Origin: Cryptococcus deneoformans JEC21
Lineage: Eukaryota > Basidiomycota > Tremellomycetes > Tremellales > Cryptococcaceae
Direction of reading: 5' to 3'
Length of the DNA stretch: 64,000 bases
Assembly (NCBI RefSeq): GCF_000091045.1
Contig: NC_006687.1
Coordinates: forward strand, 715,001-779,000
The translations under genes were made by a program, and so were the position numbers. The first letter of the stretch is position 1; each line of letters begins with the position of its first letter. Positions 35,517 through 47,333 of the stretch are shown one piece after another. Under the pieces are notes generated by a model, which was not told the DNA's origin, did not search any database, and saw only the letters and a list, made by a program, of their open reading frames with translations.

Positions 35517-38500
35517 ATGTCCCATGTCCTGCCCATCGCCTCGACCGCCCTCATCCCTTTTACTACCCTCACTTCCTTCACCATCTATCTCACCACCCAT
35601 TCCTCCTCCCCCATCAAGCGTATTATCCGTCAGCAAGACATTGCTTTGCCAGTCCATAATGGGGAAGCTTTGGACGGCACTTTAGATGACAAGGATGCGT
35701 TTGACATTGACGACCCTGTCGTCTGCGAAGATGGAACTCCTGTAGAACCGCAGCAATTTTGGATTTCGATGTGGAAGCGGAAGCTTGCTGTCATTGGCTT
35801 GATGATCCCTCCTCTCATATGTAACGTCCTTCTTCTCATTTTCAGTCTACTAGCTCCGTCAAATGATGTTGAGAACCGACAAAGAAATATCATTCTTCCA
35901 GCATTGCTTCTTCCTTCACAAGCTGTTACGTTGCTTGTCGGCTTCTGGCATTTATCTCAAAATGAAGTTTCATCACATTGGCCAACAACAATACATAATG
36001 CCATTGATATCTTCACTCAGTTTATCATCCTCGCCTTCTTGGCTCTTCTGCCATCTAGCCCCTTACCGTCGTCGCCTGCATCACCCGAGGTGTTCGGAGC
36101 AGCACTTCCCAATACATACAGTTCTTCACTGGCTTTCATGAAAGCTCTTCTACCAGTCTTATACTTGCCTCCCCTGGTAGCGATTCTTTCGGTACGACGA
36201 GGTCCTCCCCTTTATCTACCTTTTGACGCCATCTATCCCTCCAAAATCGTCAGTTCAGTCCCTCCTGACGCTCAGTCTCTCGATCCTCAAAAAGCCAATG
36301 TCAGTCCGGAAGTGCAAGCAACCATTCCCGAATGGCTTTTATTTGGTTATGCGACCGATGTAATTCGCAAGGGATATGTTTCAGAAAGTTTGGATGTATG
36401 GGATTTACCTATTTTACCGAGGACACTCCGTAAGGCTTTGTTTCATAAACGGGAATATCAGTTTCTAATCTTAAATGTCAACAGGGGCTTTATATCAATA
36501 TAAAAGAATGAAGCGGGCCTACGGGAAGACCAAAGGACGTCGTGGACGAATGGAAGGTTTCAATCTTCTGCTCACTGTCGCCCGGGTTAACTCTGGACTT
36601 CTTTGGGCTCGTAGGCAACTCTTTTCATTGATATACGGGAAAAATCTGACGCGATGGTGCTTCAGAAACGTTGCTTGCAGCGGCGACCGCTTTTGGGTAT
36701 TATCTTCCTCACTATCTTCTGAAACTGTTCATCAACTTTTTGGAAAACGATCCTGCGCGGGCTGAGCCCGCTTGGGGCTGGCTCCTGTGCTTCGGCCTTT
36801 TCACCTCCAATGCCCTCATTTTTATAGCCTCTGGAGTCACATGGTCCATTTGCACAACTTATCTCCAGGGAAAAATCCGGCTTCAACTCAATACTATGTT
36901 GTTCAAGAAAACTTTGTTGAAGAAGGACATTGCTGCGAGTAGTGGTGATAAAGGGCAAGTGGGTGGAGTGCAAGAAGAAGCGGCCAAGGATAAGAAGAAA
37001 AAGGAGGAAAATGGAGAGAGTAATGCAGAGGATGAAGAGACCGTTACCTCAAAGACGCAAATTATGGTCGGTAATCCCTGTTCTACTGAGAAGCTTGCTT
37101 AACTGGTTGCAGACTCTGTTCACCGTCGACGTTGACAGGGTCACTGAATTCGTTTTCCATCGTATGTTGGTCTGTTACTGTGTCTGGCCAATCCCAATTG
37201 CTGATAATCTTATCCTAGTCTTCGCTGTTATTGATGCGCCTCTCGAAATTGTCGTGTATGTTAACTCACTGGGCATCTATATTCTGACTCACACTACCTA
37301 TCAGCGCGAGTGTCTTTGTCTTCAAGTTGTTGGACATTTCGGCTATGTATGGTTTGCTTACAGCCATTCGTAAGTGGGCTTTGAAGTGCCTTCTTGCCAC
37401 ATCAGACTCACCCATATTCAGTCTCTCTTCCTTTGAACCATCTCGCATCCAAGATTGTTGTTAGAGCTCAGGAAAACCTCATGAAGACACGAGACCAGAG
37501 AACAGCCCTGATGAACGAAATTCTTCAAGGTATCAGGATGCTCAAGTCAGTTTTTTCTTCCTGGATATCATGTCCAGAGCTCACGTTACTCAATAGGTTC
37601 ATGGCCTGGGAACGATCTTTTGAAAGCCGGGTTCAAACAATCAGACGAAACGAACTTTCTTGGCAAGCAAGAAACTACCAAATCGAAGTAGCGTTCAACT
37701 GTATTTGGGCTTTGACGCCAGTGGTGGTCACTGTTGTCTCATTCTTGGTAAGTGTCATGAGTGAAACAGCATGAGCTTATGTCCATTATCCACAGCACTA
37801 TACTCTTGTGAGGGGCCAACAGCTTACACCATCTGTTGCCTTTACTTCAGTAGCTGTCTTTGCCGAATTGAGGTACGTGCAACTTTGATATTCACAATAA
37901 CCAGTAAAAACTGATTGGTGATACAGATATGCGTTGAATGCCATGTAAGCATAGCCCCCCATTTAGTGACTTAATCTAATGATCAATATTAGCCCGGAAA
38001 CTTTTATACAAGCCTTACAAGGTTTCGTTTCTTGTCGACGCATTGAAAAGTATCTATGCCTTGACGAGGTCGCTGCCATTGAAGAAAACGATGGCGAAGG
38101 TGATATTGTGCTTTCCTCCGCAACCTTCACTTGGCCTCGGGATGAAACTGCTTTTGAGAATGGACTCGTCATCGACGCGGTTTCTAATGCGGCTACTCCC
38201 AAGACTGCATTCACTCTTGCTGATCTTAATCTTCGATTTCCTAAGGGCAAGCTATCACTGATCTGCGGAAGGCTAGGTAAGTTCACTGTTCGGTGATAAT
38301 AAACCTCGTATGCAGTATATCTAACGGCATTGTCAAGGGTCCGGGAAGTCTCTTCTTTTGGCAGGTCTTCTTGGTGAGGCAGATCTCCTTACTGGACACG
38401 TCGTTTGCCCTCGCTCTGCACCCGATGCGATGAGTAAGGGATCGGCAAATCCATCAGAAGATCTCTGGATTGTACCGAACATGGTCGCCTATGTGCCCCA

Positions 38501-41500
38501 GCAAGCATGGCTTCAAAATGCGTCGATCAAGGAAAATATTATCTTCTCATCACCTTGGGATGCAGAGAGATACCAGCAGGTAATTGAAGCATGTTCTCTG
38601 CTGAATGACCTGGATATTCTTGAAGACGGAGACGAGACGTAAGTCACGACAATATGTAGAGGTTATGTCTTGTACACTGAAACTATCAAAGCGAAGTAGG
38701 GGAGAAAGGCCTCAACCTCAGTGGTGGTCAAAAAGCACGAGGTAAGGATTTTTTTGGGTTGGGACTCTTACAGATTTCATGGAGTAATGCCAATGTTACT
38801 TTGCTGCAGTATCACTCGCCCGAGCCATATACAGTCGGGCAGGTGTACTTTTCCTTGACGACGGTGAGTATTCTATTGAAAACCAACCATGAATCGAATT
38901 GACATGATATTTAGTACTTAGCGCCGTCGATGCCCATACAGCTCACGCAATTATGACCAACTGTTTACAAGGCCCCATCGTAGAGGGTCGGACAATACTT
39001 ATCGTGTCTCATCACACAGCTCTTGTTTCCCCAGCCGCCGCCTATATAGTGGCCCTGGAAAATGTAGGTTCCGGTTTTTCCTTCACTACCGTGGTCATTT
39101 TTCTGACTAAGCGATGTCAGGGCGACGTCAAATTTTCTGGTACTAGGGAAGAGTTTGTGGCCTCGAATCTGAGTGATGAACTGGATGAGGAAGATGCCCA
39201 AGCAAGGCCCACTGATTCTGAACAAAAGGAGGAGAAGACAGTTGAAGAAAACTCTATTCAACTCACAAATAAAAGCGTTCTTAATCTTAGCGGTGCATGC
39301 GCTGAGAGTGCAGCGCCAGACTCTGAAACTAGCTCTCTTGCTCCTGAGGATGACAAAACCATAGTTAACTCAAAGCAAAAAACTCCCCGGAAGCTCATTG
39401 AAGACGAAAAGCGCGCACGAGGCAGGATAACCTGGACAGTTTGGAAAACATACTTCAGTGTAAGTACCGATCCAGGTTGAAGGTGCAGAGTACTTGGACT
39501 AACCCGTATACAGGCTCTCGGTGGGCCTATATGGTGTAAGTAAAGAGATTCCGTACATTTGACGGGATCTGACCACCTATCAGGGTCATTGTTTATTTTG
39601 TCCCTGGGGATGGCAATGCTTGTTCCGGTAGCGGAGAAGGGATGGCTAGGGTGAGCACAGTACTCGCCATAATGAGAATTGCTAATAGCAGAGCAGATAC
39701 TGGACTGGGTCAAGTTTATCTTCTTCAGAGGGTGGTCATACCACCCGTTATTATGTTATGGGGTATTCTGTGGTAAGTCCATTGATCGAATCTTATAATG
39801 AGATAAACTGGTGATTGAAGTATAAAATGATTGAAATATTGTTAGATCACAATCGCAGGGGTATTTGCCTCCAACTTGCAGTACTGCATAATATATTTCG
39901 GCTCGCTTCAAGCCAGCAGAAGACTTCATAATTGTACGTCTCTCTTGGGATACTCGTCAGCATTCACTGACTATTTTTTAAGCTATGCTGAAATCAGTTT
40001 TGTTTTCAACTCTGCGCTTCCATGACACAACAAGCCGAGGACGGCTACTTAATCGTTTTGGTAAAGATATCGAAGGGCTTGACTCCAGTACAGCAGACAA
40101 TTGTTGGTGTACTGTATCATCATGTTCAACCTTATGCTAATGATGCCAATTAGTTGTGCGTAGTGCGGCATACGGCCTCAATGTCGTAGTCACATTCATT
40201 TCCATCACTTATGTGGGCGGTCTCCCTTTTGTCATTGCTGGATGGTCCGTTATTAAGACAATCTCTTAGCAAAAAGTGCTGACGCCAATTTAGTGTTGTA
40301 TTGATTGTCTACTATCAAGCCGGGTCAATTTACGGGCAAACTTCACGGGATATGCGGCGCTTAGACTCCGTGACCCGATCGCCTTTGTACTCGCTATTTG
40401 GAGAGACTGTCTCTGGTGTTGCTGTTCTTCGTGCATTCGGTGCTAGTAAGTATACTAACTAAGCATCGCTTTTTATGAAGTTAAAGGATCTGTAGGTAAC
40501 ATGGCTTTGAAAAATATGATGAAACTCGCGGACACGAATCTTCTTGCTTTTGCCTGGTCTTGGTAAGGCAGATGTTGTTGTCTCGGTATGATGCTGATTT
40601 GATATCAGGACTGTTAATCGCTGGTTGTCGGGTAAGTAGTAACAAACTGGACTATGCAGTTACATAGCTGACTACAGGCTAGCGCGTTTCAATCTTCTAA
40701 GCGCGGTTTTGGTTGGTTTGACTGCAGTTGCCGTCCTTATCGCTCCAAATGTTGATGCGGCCATGGGCGGCTTTGCTCTGGCATTTGCGGGGACTATATG
40801 TCATGATTTGCTTTTTGTTGTTAGGCGTTTCGTCCAGCTGGAGCAAAGTATGGTGGCGATTGAACGCTTGAAAGAGTAAGTTTTTTCCACTCATTTTGTA
40901 AAACGTAAACCAGCTTACCGCTGGCATCTTTTGTCACTGTAGGTTTACCGAGCTTCAACAAGAAGCGCCGGAATATATAGAACCTAGGCCTGCCGCTTCC
41001 TGGCCTGAACATGGATCTATTAAAGTCGAAAACCTCGTCGTTAAGTACGCTGTAAGTATGCCTCAAGCTCCTGCATTAGCTTTGATGCTCACTTGGGTCT
41101 GTAGCCTGACCTTCCTAGCGTCCTCCATAATATTTCTTTTGAAGTGTCTCCTCGACAGAAGATTGGCATTGTTGGTGCTACCGGTTGTGGCAAGTCCACA
41201 TTGGCTCTGAGCTTCTTCCGTTTTGTTGAGGCGGCGGAAGGTCGCATTGAGATTGATGGGGTAGACATATCAAAAATTGGATTGACTGATTTGCGAAGTC
41301 GAATGACCATTATACCTCAAGACCCAACAATTCTGTCGGGGACACTACGCTCAACTCTCGATGTCTTTGACGAATATGACGATGTCGATATATACGCCGC
41401 ACTCAGGAGAGTGCATTTGATCAAGGATGAAAACCCAGTGACTTCTCTGGATGAGCAAAATGACGTGGAAAACAGGAATAAAAATGTATTTGAGGACCTC

Positions 41501-42338
41501 TCGAATCCAGTCAGGTAAGTTAATCGTGTCGATTGTGTAAACCCTCCTTCTAATTAAGACATTAGCGAAGGAGGGGACAACTTCTCAAGCGGTGAAAAGC
41601 AGCTCATTTGGTGAGTAATTCGGTGTATTTTTCTTATGTTGAGCGACAAATGCCCCTGTTGAAGCTCTTGCTAATACTTTTTTTTAGCATGGCTCGCGCA
41701 ATACTCAAAAGAAACAAAATATTATTCATGGACGAAGCGACTGCATCGATCGATTGTACGTCTGATTTTCTACGTGAACGACGCAATGCTGATTTGCTTC
41801 TTCAATGCAGATGAAACAGATGCATTAAGTAAGCTTGCAATTTTTTACTTCATACATAAAAAGTTGTCCTAATGTGATACATTAGTCTCTAAGACAATCA
41901 GAGAAGAGTTTTCGGATTCGACCATCGTGACAATCGCTCATCGCATTCATACCATAGTAAGTAACGCGGGTTGCCCCTATTTCCCTCAGGCCAGCAAAAA
42001 TTTGAAAGTCTGACCGATATCTATCTACAGATCGATTTTGACAAAGTATTAGGTATGTAAAGTGACGCGGATGACGGCGGATTCTAATACTGATAGATAT
42101 TACCAGTCATGGATCGAGGTAACATTGCTGAATTCGCCAGCCCAGCGGATCTTTTACGGGACCACAAGTCTAGGTTTTATAGTGTAAGGTTTTACATCAG
42201 TTTGGTTGTGCTGCTACTATGAGATTGAGCTGACGTATATTATGCTCTACATAGCTGTGCAAGGCTACTGGCCGGACAGAGTTCAAGAACCTCAAAGAGA
42301 TGGCTTTGGAAGCGGAGCGTAAACGGAAATCGGTTTGA
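35517..42338 (+). CDS. ABCC (MRP/YCF1/YBT1-type) full ABC transporter
   Basis: Membrane pump of the multidrug-resistance-associated subfamily, likely vacuolar or plasma-membrane and likely handling anionic or glutathione conjugates. I assembled 35 exons, ending with 41105-41514, 41566-41610, 41688-41755, 41811-41828, 41886-41956, 42031-42052, 42107-42183 and 42255-42338; total 1646 aa. An N-terminal TMD0-like set of helices precedes TMD1. NBD1: Walker A GRLGSGKS, signature NLSGGQKAR, Walker B VLFLDDVLSAVD with Asp where the catalytic Glu would be (usual in ABCC NBD1). TMD2 includes the [11 protein letters not shown] motif. NBD2: Walker A GATGCGKS, signature FSSGEKQ, Walker [11 protein letters not shown], switch His in IAHRIHTI. 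Several exons are 18-23 nt. The substrate is not predictable. Confidence 0.92.
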
Positions 42339-42413
42339 GTTTTATTTTACACCGCATTGGAATTATCAGGTGTATGCATCTCGTATGCAACACAAATTGA
42401 CGCCGAGTATCTC

Positions 42414-43768
42414 TCAACTGCTGCTTCCAATGATCGACTAAATGGATTTATCTCAATTAATATTGTTTTCGCAACGACCAGTCTCACTTACTTCTATATC
42501 GCTAGCAGTGATGGGGCATTCAAAGCTAGCGCTATTACTGACGGTAGGATCGATAGTAATACCCAGGATCTATACCAGCAGTCAGACGATTTATCAACTG
42601 AAAACAGGAAAAGCAGACCTTGAGCTTCAAATTCAAGTCATAATCAACAGTGATATCCTGTGCGGAACCACCGGAAATGCCACATTTTTCTGTCATCGAA
42701 AATCACCATGTGTTCTGCTAGCAATGGAAAGAGATGACTAACCGATGAGGTCGTTCAAAATTACCTTGTTAGGGTCTTTGGCGAGCGTGTAACTGGGTGA
42801 TCAGCAGATGTACTTTCCAAGTACAGACATACTTGAGCGTAAAGGGGAAATTGAAGGTCGATTGTGTGTAGCCCTTGAAGTCAAGGTTGTACAACGTGCC
42901 GCCACCAAAAGTGTTCGTATTGTTGCCCGGATAGCGAGCTGTAGCGGTGATCTCTTTAAAGTTGGCATCGAACCAATTTGGGTTGGAAACACTGCAGAGT
43001 TGAGCGTCAAATTCGTATTCATCTAGCACATATTGATGGCCTAACCTGATGCTCAGATCGAAGCTGACAGTCAGACCATCGGAAGTTAAAGATACAGGAT
43101 CTGACCCGACAGTAACACTGTTAAGGGCCACGCTAGGCGGTCGAACGTACTGCACAGTTTTAAGCACAGTCTTCTCGCAACGGTACTCACCAGCAAAATG
43201 GCCAAAATAATGCTGACGATCACTAAAATCGCAATTGTCACGCAGCAGCAGCAGAACCGCAACGACGTTCTAATACCACCTCCCTGGATCAGAGTCAGTT
43301 TGAATTACTCATATTGGAAGTTGAAATTATCACTTACTCTCGACCACTGTTTACCTCTTTCGTCCTTTCTCCTGATAAATTTATCAGTATAATCGGGCGG
43401 AGGATATATGGTTGTAGGTGGTCTCACCAGACTCGAAGAATGCCGGTGCTTCTGGGCGGGGGTCCGAGCCCAGCAAAAGAGGTTGCTGGTCTGCGTAACC
43501 CAGAACGACCGGGTTGAGCTCTCTCAGTGCTTTCATATCGAACGTTTCCTGGGACCTTTTCCGTGCTAGAGTCATTTAAATACTCTCCGGATGAAGGGTC
43601 TGTAGGGTATGAGGGGTATTGTAGTTCCGCTTCGTACGGATTAGCATCATGATAAGCGTATGACTGGCCATACTGGGCACGAGCATCAGCGAAGCTGGCG
43701 TCGGAAGCGTACTGTCGCTCTTGGTGGGAATAAGGGTCATTGTAGGGGTCGTCGTACCGGGGAGACAT
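42414..43768 (-). CDS. single-pass membrane protein with LEA-2-like extracellular domain
   Basis: Exons: 43768-43428, 43371-43338, 43283-43191, 43149-43046, 42991-42833, 42792-42743, 42689-42619, 42569-42492, 42437-42414 (317 aa). The N-terminus is Tyr/Pro/Asp-rich (SPRYDDPYNDPY). A conserved juxtamembrane stretch STGILRVWRKDERGKQWSRG leads into FCCCC and one hydrophobic helix (VTIAILVIVSIILAILL). After it come VRPPSVALNSVTV and beta-rich segments with NFPFTLNYTLAKDPN, as in LEA-2/NDR1-like domains of fungal membrane proteins. Function unknown; a plasma-membrane or vacuolar anchor is likely. One intron is only 40 nt. Convergent with the ABCC gene (75 bp between stops). Confidence 0.8.
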
Positions 43769-43997
43769 CTTGAGGGAAGTTATCGAATATCACGCAAGTA
43801 TGGCAAGAAGTGCGATATGTTGTAGTTGTTGTTGCGACGCGTAGAAAGAGATAGCTGTGTTATGAGTATTACATAATCATCCATTTCACCACTTCCCTTT
43901 TCAGTCTTCGTTCTCTACGCTGGTGTCCTGCCAGTGGTGTAAACAACAGTTTTTCCCTTGCTTTGTTCATTAACCACCCACAAAGGCACCTTGCAGT
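43769..43997. promoter_or_regulatory. 229-bp divergent promoter, LEA-2-like / XAP5
   Basis: Short head-to-head spacer between two ATGs; an AT-rich core lies near 43860-43880. No specific sites named. Confidence 0.45.
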
Positions 43998-45569
43998 ATG
44001 TCTGGACCACCAGAGGAAAGCCTCAGGCATCTCATTCTAGCCAAACAGCGAGAAAAGGAGGCTGTAAGTTCTCAGCCTGTGATTCAAGGGAAACAAATGC
44101 AGCTGATGCACTTTTCAGGCTGAGCATCAGCGTCAAAAGGAAGCATTGCTGAAGGTAGGTCAAGGAATTGTACGTCATGGTATATTATATTGATGCAGTT
44201 CAGGAATCACAAAGAGACCATACTGCTGATCGTTTTGTTGGCGTCTCTGAGAATCTGGACGAGCGTCTTATTAAGACAACAGTTGGTTTAGTTACGCTTT
44301 CAGACTTCAAGAAAACAAAAGATGATTTAGAAGAGCAACAACGTAAGCTGGCTGCTCAGGTACAGTCAGAAAAAATGTGCGTTGATAGAACCTGTTATCT
44401 GTTCCGTAGACTGAACCACCCTGCATAGTGCCTCTGCCGCTAAGGTAAAAAAGGCAAGGAAGAAAGAAAGGACATCAAAACTATCCTTCGCAGACGAGGA
44501 GGAAGAAAATGAAGATGAAACTTCGACGGGAGGAGTAAAAAGGCTCAGAGAAGATGAAGGTATGTTGGTAATTTCACCGTACGTAAGAACATGACTGACA
44601 TCGTATAGGTGACGCACATGTTAGAAAGAAGTTTACGAAAAACCCTGGAGTGGACACTTCGTTCTTGCCAGATAGAAACAGGGAATTGCAAGAGGCCGAG
44701 GAACGGGAAAGGCTCCGTAAAGAGTGGTTAGAGCAGCAGGAAAAAATCAAGGCAGAGTCAATTGAGATTACTTACTCATACTGGGATGGTAGCGGTCATC
44801 GAAAAGCCGTTGAGGTGAGCTTGGAACAGGCATATGCAGTGGTGGTGGATTCTGAAACAGTTATTCGATCAGTGTAAAAAAGGAGACGATATTGCTACAT
44901 TTTTAGCTAAATGTCGCCAACAATTTCCAGAATTGCGCGGGACTAGCGTGGAGAATCTCATGTATATCAAGGTATATTGGAAACTCACAATGAGGTTATG
45001 CATGCCAGCTAACCCTTGCACAGGAAGATCTAATCATACCCCATGTATGTCGCTCTCCTCGGAGCAAGTAGCTGATACACTTGGCAAGCATTATACCTTT
45101 TACGACTTCATAATAAACAAAGCACGGGGGAAATCTGGGCCGCTTTTCAACTTCGACGTACATGATGATGTCCGTCTCATACAAGACGCTACTGTCGAGA
45201 AAGATGAGGTGCGGATACTCCTATTTTCACCAACGGGAATGGACTGCTTGCTCACTGGTATGCATTTAGTCTCACGCAGGCAAAGTTGTGGAGAGGTCGT
45301 GGTATAATCGATTCAAACATGTGGGTTTTTTAAATTACTATATATTACAACCGTATGCCTATATCACTCATTCGAATGCTCTTCGCAGATCTTTCCTGCA
45401 TCTAGATGGGAGGTGAGATATTTCAGCTTAAAATAACGCAGACAAGATTAACAGATTTCAGGTTTATGACCCAGACAAGGACTACGGCTCCTATGTAAGT
45501 CTATTTTCTTCATTTTTTTCGAAACATTTCCCCCATTAATGTTGACATTGACTGTAGCGGATCGCCTGA
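43998..45569 (+). CDS. XAP5: XAP5/FAM50 nuclear protein
   Basis: Nuclear protein of the XAP5 family (human FAM50A), linked to transcription and splicing. Exons: 43998-44063, 44119-44154, 44204-44376, 44429-44559, 44609-44814, 44873-44971, 45024-45044, 45089-45208, 45270-45320, 45389-45412, 45462-45494, 45558-45569 (323 aa). The N-terminal coiled, Lys/Glu/Gln-rich part has [14 protein letters not shown]. The conserved C-domain has [64 protein letters not shown] and [20 protein letters not shown]. Eight of its 12 exons are 100 nt or shorter, which is notable in a splicing-linked gene. The junction 44376/44429 was set by frame. Confidence 0.92.
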
Positions 45570-46215
45570 GCAGTAATCTTGTTGCGGCTTTCCGGACTTC
45601 TTACTTTTTTTTTCTTTTGCTTGGCCCTCAAATACACTTGCTGGTAAACATGACCAGGCGTACGATCCAGTATTGCAAAAATTGGCAATGTGATTATTTT
45701 ATGTATGTTATATCATGGGTCCAAAGTAAAAATAAACGATCAGCAGATCATTTTTCGCTCTATGTGCACGATTCTCCTGCTGCGAGGTTCTTCCACTGCA
45801 AGAATTGTTCCTTGCGCTATGATTAGATGACAGTGTTGGTGGAAATTAAAAAAAGAGGTGCATACCTATCTATTTATTTGTGTTTTTTTGGCTTTATCTT
45901 CTTGCTTCTTTCGTGATTTAAACGTGCAAATTGTAAAAAGTCGCCGGACAGGCCCTTTATTATTATCTAACAGAATTTATGTAAGAAACCTGCCGTTACA
46001 CTTTCCTTTCCTCATTAACATCGGCCAACTTCCAGCTTCTGTGTCCTCTGATTTTTTGCAGTATCAGAGACATCCTCGCTATCAGCTGCCCTCCCCTTCC
46101 TTTCCCAGCTCCTTCTTCCATCGGGGGGTAACTTCCCCTTCGGTTTTCTCCTCCAACAGACCACCGCTAGAGATGACCAAGTGTTTGAATACCCCACCGG
46201 CGAGCAAGCAAGGGT
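45570..46215. other. intergenic, AT-rich, no supported gene
   Basis: Downstream of XAP5. Contains T-runs and a pyrimidine-rich patch at 46080-46155. No conserved protein, tRNA or repeat is recognisable on either strand. Confidence 0.5.
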
Positions 46216-46314
46216 ATGGAGAGAGCCGAGTCACTGACGCCGCGCGAAGTCAAAGAGCGAATCTCCCGTTCCGCGACGATTAGCAGTGGTGAACCAGGTA
46301 CCATGTTGATGTAG
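46216..46314 (+). CDS. possible small ORF (32 aa), unknown
   Basis: Not recognised. The ATG at 46216 opens 32 codons (MERAESLTPREVKERISRSA..., ending GTMLM). Composition is protein-like: charged, amphipathic, Ser/Arg/Glu-rich. A good donor (CCAG|GTACC) at 46297 and a strong acceptor (TTTTTTCAG at 46399) suggest the real transcript may be spliced here, which would change the last residues. A pyrimidine-rich tract about 60-130 bp upstream could be a leader. It may be one exon of a larger unknown gene, or chance. Confidence 0.25.
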   Translation: MERAESLTPREVKERISRSATISSGEPGTMLM

Positions 46315-47333
46315 AGTAAAACTTGAGGTCGTAGTCGACAGGACATATCCATTTTGCTCTATGGATGCTGACATCCTTCCTTCGTTGCTCTTTTTTCAGT
46401 GTGAGGTTCCGGAGTCAAAATACTGTTGGGATCCCTTGGAGGGATGTGTAGAGAAGAAACATCAGCCCATTGTGTCGGGCATGGTAATGGGGGCATCGAC
46501 CAGGGCAGAGTTCCTCATGACCCATACGGTTGGGATGGTAATATGTGGGGCAGGTGGGGTGCTTGTAGCAGGGAATGAGTGTGCGGTCGTGGAGGCTGGT
46601 CGAAACAAAAGTGTCGTCGAACACAACTGGTGGGTAACCATGCATTCTGTCTGCCCTTAATATTGATTAGCCATTTGCGTCCAAGGATACTACAGTCTTC
46701 TACTATGAATTCCGCTCAGCGTTCCCCATTCCTTCAAGTAGTCTCTCTCGCTGATGTTCCTATATCTTCTCCCACCTTGCATGTTGTGTCATGAATGGAC
46801 CTTCCTCAACTGACTCTGGGAACTCGGGAGTTGCTGGAATACTTTGTTCAGACTTTGATGAGTGCGATGGCCATCCAATCCGCCTTCGATTGCTCGCTCA
46901 ACTGCTCTGACAATTAGTTCAACATCACCAGATGACATCACCCCCATCTGGAAGGGCAGAAGAAAGCCGGTTTGAAATGACTTTGAAAGTGGCGGTGAGA
47001 ACGGCCTGTGTACGTGGGTCAAGCAAGACATGATGGGTAACTCTCTTGCTTTATTTTGAAATACTTAATTAGATTTTTTTTGACCGGTTCGTTTGCCGCC
47101 GCCGTCGATATTTAAACAAATAAGTAACAACCATCGGCAAGAGCCTGAGGGTCACTGTGATAAATAACTAAATTTTGTTGCTTTTATGATCGATCTTACT
47201 TTTTATATATCTTCTCCACGGCTAAAAAATAAAAAAGAACCCTTCAACACTGGTTTGACTATTGAGTCTAGCTGTGATTTCCAGCACAGCAGATACTGTC
47301 ATTCACCACTTTGTTCCGCTTGATCGCACGCGG
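46315..47333. other. intergenic with only doubtful ORFs
   Basis: About 1 kb before DUS2. Overlapping open frames exist on both strands at 46361-46660, with composition unlike the neighbouring genes. A minus-strand frame 47031-46789 (80 aa, with VELIVRAVERAIEGGL) follows a plausible ATG. None matches a family I know. The last 250 bp are very AT-rich. Confidence 0.35.

Noticed and set aside
40061..40066. GTAAAG as an intron donor in the ABCC gene
   Set aside because: Reading through gives [11 protein letters not shown], a conserved ABCC motif, so no intron is present there.
43384..43575. Minus-strand frame with TFDMKALRELNPVV and FFESGETT as an exon of the LEA-2-like gene
   Set aside because: It ends in the wrong phase for the downstream exon. 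The other frame through the same DNA gives STGILRVWRKDERG and joins in frame to RKDERGKQWSRG and the membrane helix, a motif I recognise from other basidiomycetes.
46361..46660. 100-codon plus-strand ORF and the overlapping antisense ORF
   Set aside because: Neither has family motifs. The plus frame starts inside a likely intron and the composition is odd; kept only as part of the unexplained gap.
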